Below, in pieces: positions 15,507 through 18,759 of a DNA stretch of 18,759 nucleotides (positions are counted from its first letter, which is position 1; every line of letters begins with the position of its first letter). Below the pieces are notes generated by a model. The model ran no database searches and was not told where the DNA came from. It worked only from the letters and a program-made list of their open reading frames with translations. The position numbers were made by a program, and so were the translations under genes. Source of the stretch: an uncultured Eubacteriales bacterium (lineage in GTDB: Bacteria; Bacillota; Clostridia; Oscillospirales; Oscillospiraceae); contig USAT01000031.1 of the NCBI GenBank assembly GCA_900552725.1, positions 1-18,759 of the forward strand, written 5' to 3'.

Positions 15507-15511
15507 AGGAG
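15507..15511 (+). promoter_or_regulatory. Shine-Dalgarno site deciding the subunit A start
   Basis: AGGAG is followed by 7 bases and then ATG at 15519. The in-frame ATG at 15501 overlaps the DUF2764 stop and would add MNRRNE ahead of the conserved MDKVTGYV start, so it is not used in this annotation. Confidence 0.75.
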
Positions 15512-15518
15512 AAACGAA

Positions 15519-17246
15519 ATGGACAAAGTGACAGGATATGTGACCGGAGTGAACGGGAATCTGGTGTCCGCCAGCTTTTCCGGCTCCGTGCGTAAAAATG
15601 AAGTGGGCTATGTGCTGGTGGGGGATGACCGCCTGAAGGGCGAGGTCATCCGCGTCAACGGCGACACGGCCAGTATGCAGATCTATGAGATGACCAACGG
15701 CATCCAGGTGGGCGACAAGGTGGAGCTCTCCGGCGAGCTGATGAGCGTGGAGCTGGGCCCCGGTCTGCTGACCCAGGTGTTCGACGGTCTGCAGAATCCC
15801 CTGCCGGAGCTGGCCGAGAAGTGCGGCTACTTCCTGGAGCGGGGCGTGTATCTGGATCCCATCCCCAACCGCGACTGGGAGTTCACGCCCCGGGTAAGGC
15901 CCGGCGACACCGTCACCGCGGGCGACGCCGTGGGCAGCGTGCCGGAGGGCTTATTCACCCACCTTATCATGGTGCCCTTCGGCCTGAAGGGCGAGTGGAA
16001 GGTGAAGTCCGTCCGGGAGAAGGGCGTGTATAACGTCCGGGACACCGTGGCGGTGGTGGAAAACGAGCAGGGCGAGGAGCAGGAGCTGACCATGGTGTTC
16101 TCCTGGCCGGTAAAGCAGCCCATCCGCTGCTATGAGGAGCGCCTGCGCCCCGACGAGACGCTGGTGACCCAGCTGCGCTGCGTGGATACCTTCCTGCCGG
16201 TGGCCAAGGGCGGCACCTTCTGCGTGCCCGGCCCCTTCGGCGCGGGCAAGACGGTGCTGCAGCACATGGAGGCCAAGAACGCCGACGTGGACATCGTCAT
16301 CGTGGCCGCCTGCGGCGAGCGCGCCGGCGAGGTGGTGGAGGTGCTGACGGAGTTCCCCGAACTGACCGACCCCCGTACCGGACGCTCCCTGATGGAGCGC
16401 ACCATCATCATCTGCAATACCTCCTCCATGCCGGTGGCCGCCCGTGAGGCGTCGGTGTACACCGCCGTCACCATGGCGGAGTACTACCGCCAGATGGGGC
16501 TGGACGTGCTGCTGCTGGCGGACTCCACCAGCCGGGGGGCCCAGGCCATGCGTGAGATGAGCGGCCGTTTGGAGGAGATCCCCGGCGAGGAGGCGTTCCC
16601 CGCCTATCTGGAATCCGTCATCGCCTCGTTCTATGAGCGTGCCGGTAAGGTGCGGCTGAAGGACGGCAAGATCGCCTCCGTCACCATCGGCGGCACCGTG
16701 TCCCCCGCAGGCGGCAACTTCGAGGAGCCTGTGACCCAGGCCACACTGAAGGTGGTGGGCGCGTTCCACGGCCTGTCCCGTGAGCGCTCCGACGCCCGCA
16801 AGTACCCCGCCATCCACCCCATCGACTCCTGGTCCAAGTATCAGGGCGTGGTGGACATGGAGCGAGTGGAGCAGGCCCGCGCCATCCTCAAGCGCAGCAG
16901 CGAGATCAACCAAATGATGAAGGTCATCGGCGAGGAGGGCACCTCTGACGAGGACTATGTGGTCTATCAGAAGGGTGAGCTGCTGGACGCGGTCTATCTC
17001 CAGCAGAACTCCTTTGATCCCATCGACGCGGCCTGCGGCCCTGACCGCCAGCGCCACGAGTTCGATGTGCTGTACGACGTGCTGACCCGGAATTTCGCCC
17101 TGAGCGATAAGAAAGAGATCCGCGCCTTCTTCAACCAGCTCCGTCAGGAGTTCCTGGACTGGCACAACACCGAGTTCCGGACGCCGGAGTTCGAGGCCCA
17201 GGAAAAGCGGCTCAAGGACTTTTACCTGAGCAAGGCAGCGCTTTGA
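15519..17246 (+). CDS. atpA: V/A-type ATPase catalytic subunit A
   Basis: A 575-residue catalytic subunit that binds and hydrolyses, or makes, ATP in the A3B3 head. Parts in order: N-terminal barrel (1-75), the non-homologous bulge region (about 110-200, with WEFTPRVRPGDTV), P-loop GPFGAGKT (238-245), catalytic GERAGE (266-271, E267), LADSTSR (333-339), LEEIPGEEAFPAYLES (351-366) and a C-terminal helical domain. The wording EEIPGEEAFPAYLESVIASFYERAG fits the Bacteroidetes/Spirochaete/Chlamydia branch. Residue 340 is Gly where the family has Trp (DSTSRW). The codon is GGG in a run of six Gs, so either a real change or a base error. ATG at 15519 is set by AGGAG 7 bases upstream. It is followed 13 bases later by subunit B. 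Confidence 0.96.
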   Translation: MDKVTGYVTGVNGNLVSASFSGSVRKNEVGYVLVGDDRLKGEVIRVNGDTASMQIYEMTNGIQVGDKVELSGELMSVELGPGLLTQVFDGLQNPLPELAEKCGYFLERGVYLDPIPNRDWEFTPRVRPGDTVTAGDAVGSVPEGLFTHLIMVPFGLKGEWKVKSVREKGVYNVRDTVAVVENEQGEEQELTMVFSWPVKQPIRCYEERLRPDETLVTQLRCVDTFLPVAKGGTFCVPGPFGAGKTVLQHMEAKNADVDIVIVAACGERAGEVVEVLTEFPELTDPRTGRSLMERTIIICNTSSMPVAAREASVYTAVTMAEYYRQMGLDVLLLADSTSRGAQAMREMSGRLEEIPGEEAFPAYLESVIASFYERAGKVRLKDGKIASVTIGGTVSPAGGNFEEPVTQATLKVVGAFHGLSRERSDARKYPAIHPIDSWSKYQGVVDMERVEQARAILKRSSEINQMMKVIGEEGTSDEDYVVYQKGELLDAVYLQQNSFDPIDAACGPDRQRHEFDVLYDVLTRNFALSDKKEIRAFFNQLRQEFLDWHNTEFRTPEFEAQEKRLKDFYLSKAAL

Positions 17247-17259
17247 GAGGTGAGTCAAT

Positions 17260-18555
17260 ATGCAGAAAGTTTACACGAAAATTGAATCCATCGTGGGCAA
17301 CGTGGTGACCGTCCGGGCCTCCGGCGTCCGTAACGGCGACCTGGCCCTGGTGGGCGACAGCTACGCCAACGTCATCAAGCTGGACAAGGATCTGGTGACG
17401 CTGCAGGTGTTCAGCGGTACCCAGGGCGTCAGCACCACGGATCCCGTCCGTTTCCTGGGCCGCCCCATGATGGTGTCCTTCTCCGACCACCTGCTGGGCC
17501 GTATCTTTGACGGCGCGGGCGTGCCCCGCGACAACGGCCCGGCCCTGACGGAGAATATGATTCCCATCGGCGGCCCCTCCGTGAACCCGTCCAAGCGTAT
17601 CGTACCCAACAAGATGATCCGCACCGGCATCCCCATGATCGACGTGTTCAACACGCTGGTGGAGAGCCAGAAGCTGCCCATCTTCTCCGTGTCCGGCGAA
17701 CCCTATAACCAGCTGCTGTCCCGCATCGCCATGCAGGCCCAGGTGGATATCATCGTGCTGGGCGGCATGGGACTGAAATACGACGACTATCTGTTCTTCA
17801 AGGACACGCTGGAGAAAAGCGGCGCCATGGGCCGCACGGTGATGTTCATCCACACCGCCTCCGACCCCACCGTGGAATGTACGCTGGTGCCGGATATGGC
17901 CTTGGCCGTGGCGGAGCAGTTCGCACTGGCCGGAAAGCGGGTGCTGGTGCTGCTGACGGATATGACCAACTACGCCGACGCCCAGAAGGAGATGGCCATC
18001 ACCATGGAACAGGTGCCCTCCAACCGCGGCTATCCCGGCGACCTGTACAGCTGCCTGGCGGCCCGCTATGAAAAGGCCGTGGACTTCGGCGACGCGGGCT
18101 CCATCACCATTCTGGGCGTGACCACCATGCCCGGCGACGACGTGACCCACCCCGTGCCCGACAACACTGGCTATATCACCGAGGGGCAGTACTACCTGAA
18201 AAACGGCCACATCGAGCCCTTCGGCTCCCTGTCCCGCCTGAAGCAGAACGTCAACGGCAAGACCAGAAGCGACCACCGGGCTCTGATGGACGGCATGATC
18301 CGCCTGTACAGCGCCTATAAGGAGAGCCTGGAAAAGAAGTCCATGGGCTTTATGATGTCCGAGTGGGACGAAAAGCTGCTGAAATACGGCCATCTCTTTG
18401 AGACGAAGCTGATGGATCTGAGCGTGAACATCCCCCTGGAGGAGGCGCTGGATCTGGGCTGGGAGATCCTGGCCCAGTGCTTCGAGCCCAACGAGACGGG
18501 CCTGAAATCCAGCCTCATTCAGGAGAGATGGCCCAAGAGCGCCGCTGCGGAGTAA
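17260..18555 (+). CDS. atpB: V/A-type ATPase regulatory subunit B
   Basis: A 431-residue non-catalytic partner of subunit A. The degenerate P-loop SGEPYNQL (145-152) replaces the true Walker A, as expected for B. Other marks are GMGLKYDDYLFFKD (169-182), LLTDMTNYADA (231-241), GYPGDLYS (257-264), DNTGYITEGQYYL (301-313) and PFGSLSRL (320-327), whose R326 would be the arginine finger completing the A-subunit site. The length is a little under the usual 450-470 residues of archaeal or Enterococcus B and agrees with the shorter DUF2764-type branch. AGGTGA lies 6 bases before the ATG. The D gene starts 10 bases after the stop. Confidence 0.96.
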   Translation: MQKVYTKIESIVGNVVTVRASGVRNGDLALVGDSYANVIKLDKDLVTLQVFSGTQGVSTTDPVRFLGRPMMVSFSDHLLGRIFDGAGVPRDNGPALTENMIPIGGPSVNPSKRIVPNKMIRTGIPMIDVFNTLVESQKLPIFSVSGEPYNQLLSRIAMQAQVDIIVLGGMGLKYDDYLFFKDTLEKSGAMGRTVMFIHTASDPTVECTLVPDMALAVAEQFALAGKRVLVLLTDMTNYADAQKEMAITMEQVPSNRGYPGDLYSCLAARYEKAVDFGDAGSITILGVTTMPGDDVTHPVPDNTGYITEGQYYLKNGHIEPFGSLSRLKQNVNGKTRSDHRALMDGMIRLYSAYKESLEKKSMGFMMSEWDEKLLKYGHLFETKLMDLSVNIPLEEALDLGWEILAQCFEPNETGLKSSLIQERWPKSAAAE

Positions 18556-18565
18556 GGAGGCGCCT

Positions 18566-18759
18566 ATGGCTGTCAAGCTGACAAAAAACGAATTAAAGGT
18601 GCAGAAGGACCGCCTGAAGCAGTTTCAGCGGTATCTCCCCACGCTGCAGCTGAAAAAGCAGCAGCTGCAGGCTGTGGTGATGCAGGTCACCGTCCAGCTG
18701 GAGCAGGTGGCGCGGGACATGTACAGGGCAATCGCCCCGATGCACGAGCACTGTTGCGA
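18566..18759 (+). CDS. atpD: V/A-type ATPase central stalk subunit D (partial, 3' end outside window)
   Basis: The first 64 codons of the rotor-shaft subunit, cut by the right edge. MAVKLTKNELKVQKDRLKQFQRYLPTLQLKKQQLQ is the characteristic N-terminal helix of V/A-ATPase D, with the RYLPTLQLKKQQLQ wording of the DUF2764-type operons. D is a long antiparallel coiled coil that turns inside A3B3. AAGGAGG lies 5 bases before the ATG, and the gene follows B by 10 bases. Full-length members are about 200 residues. In this operon type the I (a) and K (c) membrane genes usually come next, outside this window. Confidence 0.93.
   Translation, partial: MAVKLTKNELKVQKDRLKQFQRYLPTLQLKKQQLQAVVMQVTVQLEQVARDMYRAIAPMHEHCC

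Noticed and set aside
15501..15518. Earlier ATG for subunit A overlapping the DUF2764 stop (ATGA)
   Set aside because: The AGGAG ribosome binding site lies downstream of it, and family members start at MDKVTGYV, fitting ATG at 15519.
17212..18576. 454-codon open frame on the minus strand opposite subunits A and B
   Set aside because: His/Gly/Val-rich shadow of clearly conserved ATPase genes. No motif or RBS was noticed.
1..18759. CRISPR arrays, insertion sequences, tRNA or rRNA genes
   Set aside because: No regular repeat-spacer pattern, transposase, terminal inverted repeats or cloverleaf-like sequence was seen on either strand.

Overview
The window looks like a chromosomal segment of a GC-rich anaerobic Firmicute, most likely Oscillospiraceae/Ruminococcaceae. 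This is inferred from the gene order, the strong Shine-Dalgarno sites and the protein styles (RNase PH, SMC, the BlaI/M56 pair). No ribosomal RNA or other marker is present to fix the taxon. Coding density is high and no gene-free stretch exceeds 300 bases. The longest gaps are 7544-7735, 13486-13631 and 14136-14406, and each carries regulatory signals.

Region 1 (1-7543, minus strand) is a tightly packed housekeeping operon, transcribed leftwards: smc, ftsY, rph, rdgB, yhbY, a nadD-yqeK fusion, rsfS (cut by the window edge). Three of the junctions are 4-base ATGA overlaps. The genes cover chromosome organisation, SRP-dependent membrane targeting, tRNA 3' maturation, nucleotide-pool cleaning, ribosome assembly, NAD synthesis with dinucleotide-polyphosphate hydrolysis, and ribosome silencing. 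A promoter (TTGAAA-17-TACACT) lies before smc.

Region 2 (7544-10606, plus strand) is a BlaI/MecI-type repressor with an overlapping M56 (BlaR1-like) membrane metallopeptidase. The peptidase carries an unrecognised ectodomain of about 490 residues, with internal repeats, in place of a penicillin sensor. Its promoter overlaps two dyads resembling BlaI operators. The operon ends in a perfect 18-bp bidirectional terminator shared with the convergent MATE gene.

Region 3 (10601-13485, minus strand) holds a MATE efflux pump and, upstream of it, a TrkH/KtrB-type K+ transporter with a near-consensus promoter.

Region 4 (13632-18759, plus strand) starts with a small DUF6512-like membrane protein and its terminator. 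An AT-rich promoter region follows, then a V/A-type ATPase operon in the order E, DUF2764, A, B, D (D is cut by the window edge). This is the order known from Bacteroidetes, Spirochaetes and Chlamydiae, not the E-C-F-A-B-D order usual in Clostridia and Enterococcus. A K+ channel-like transporter near a V-ATPase recalls the ntp (Na+-ATPase/NtpJ) locus of Enterococcus hirae, which suggests shared cation homeostasis; the ion used cannot be read because the c-ring gene lies outside the window.

The most interesting items are the novel M56 ectodomain with its predicted operators, the DUF2764-type ATPase operon (including a Trp-to-Gly change in a conserved motif of subunit A), and the NadD-YqeK fusion. 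No mobile element, CRISPR array, tRNA or rRNA was seen.
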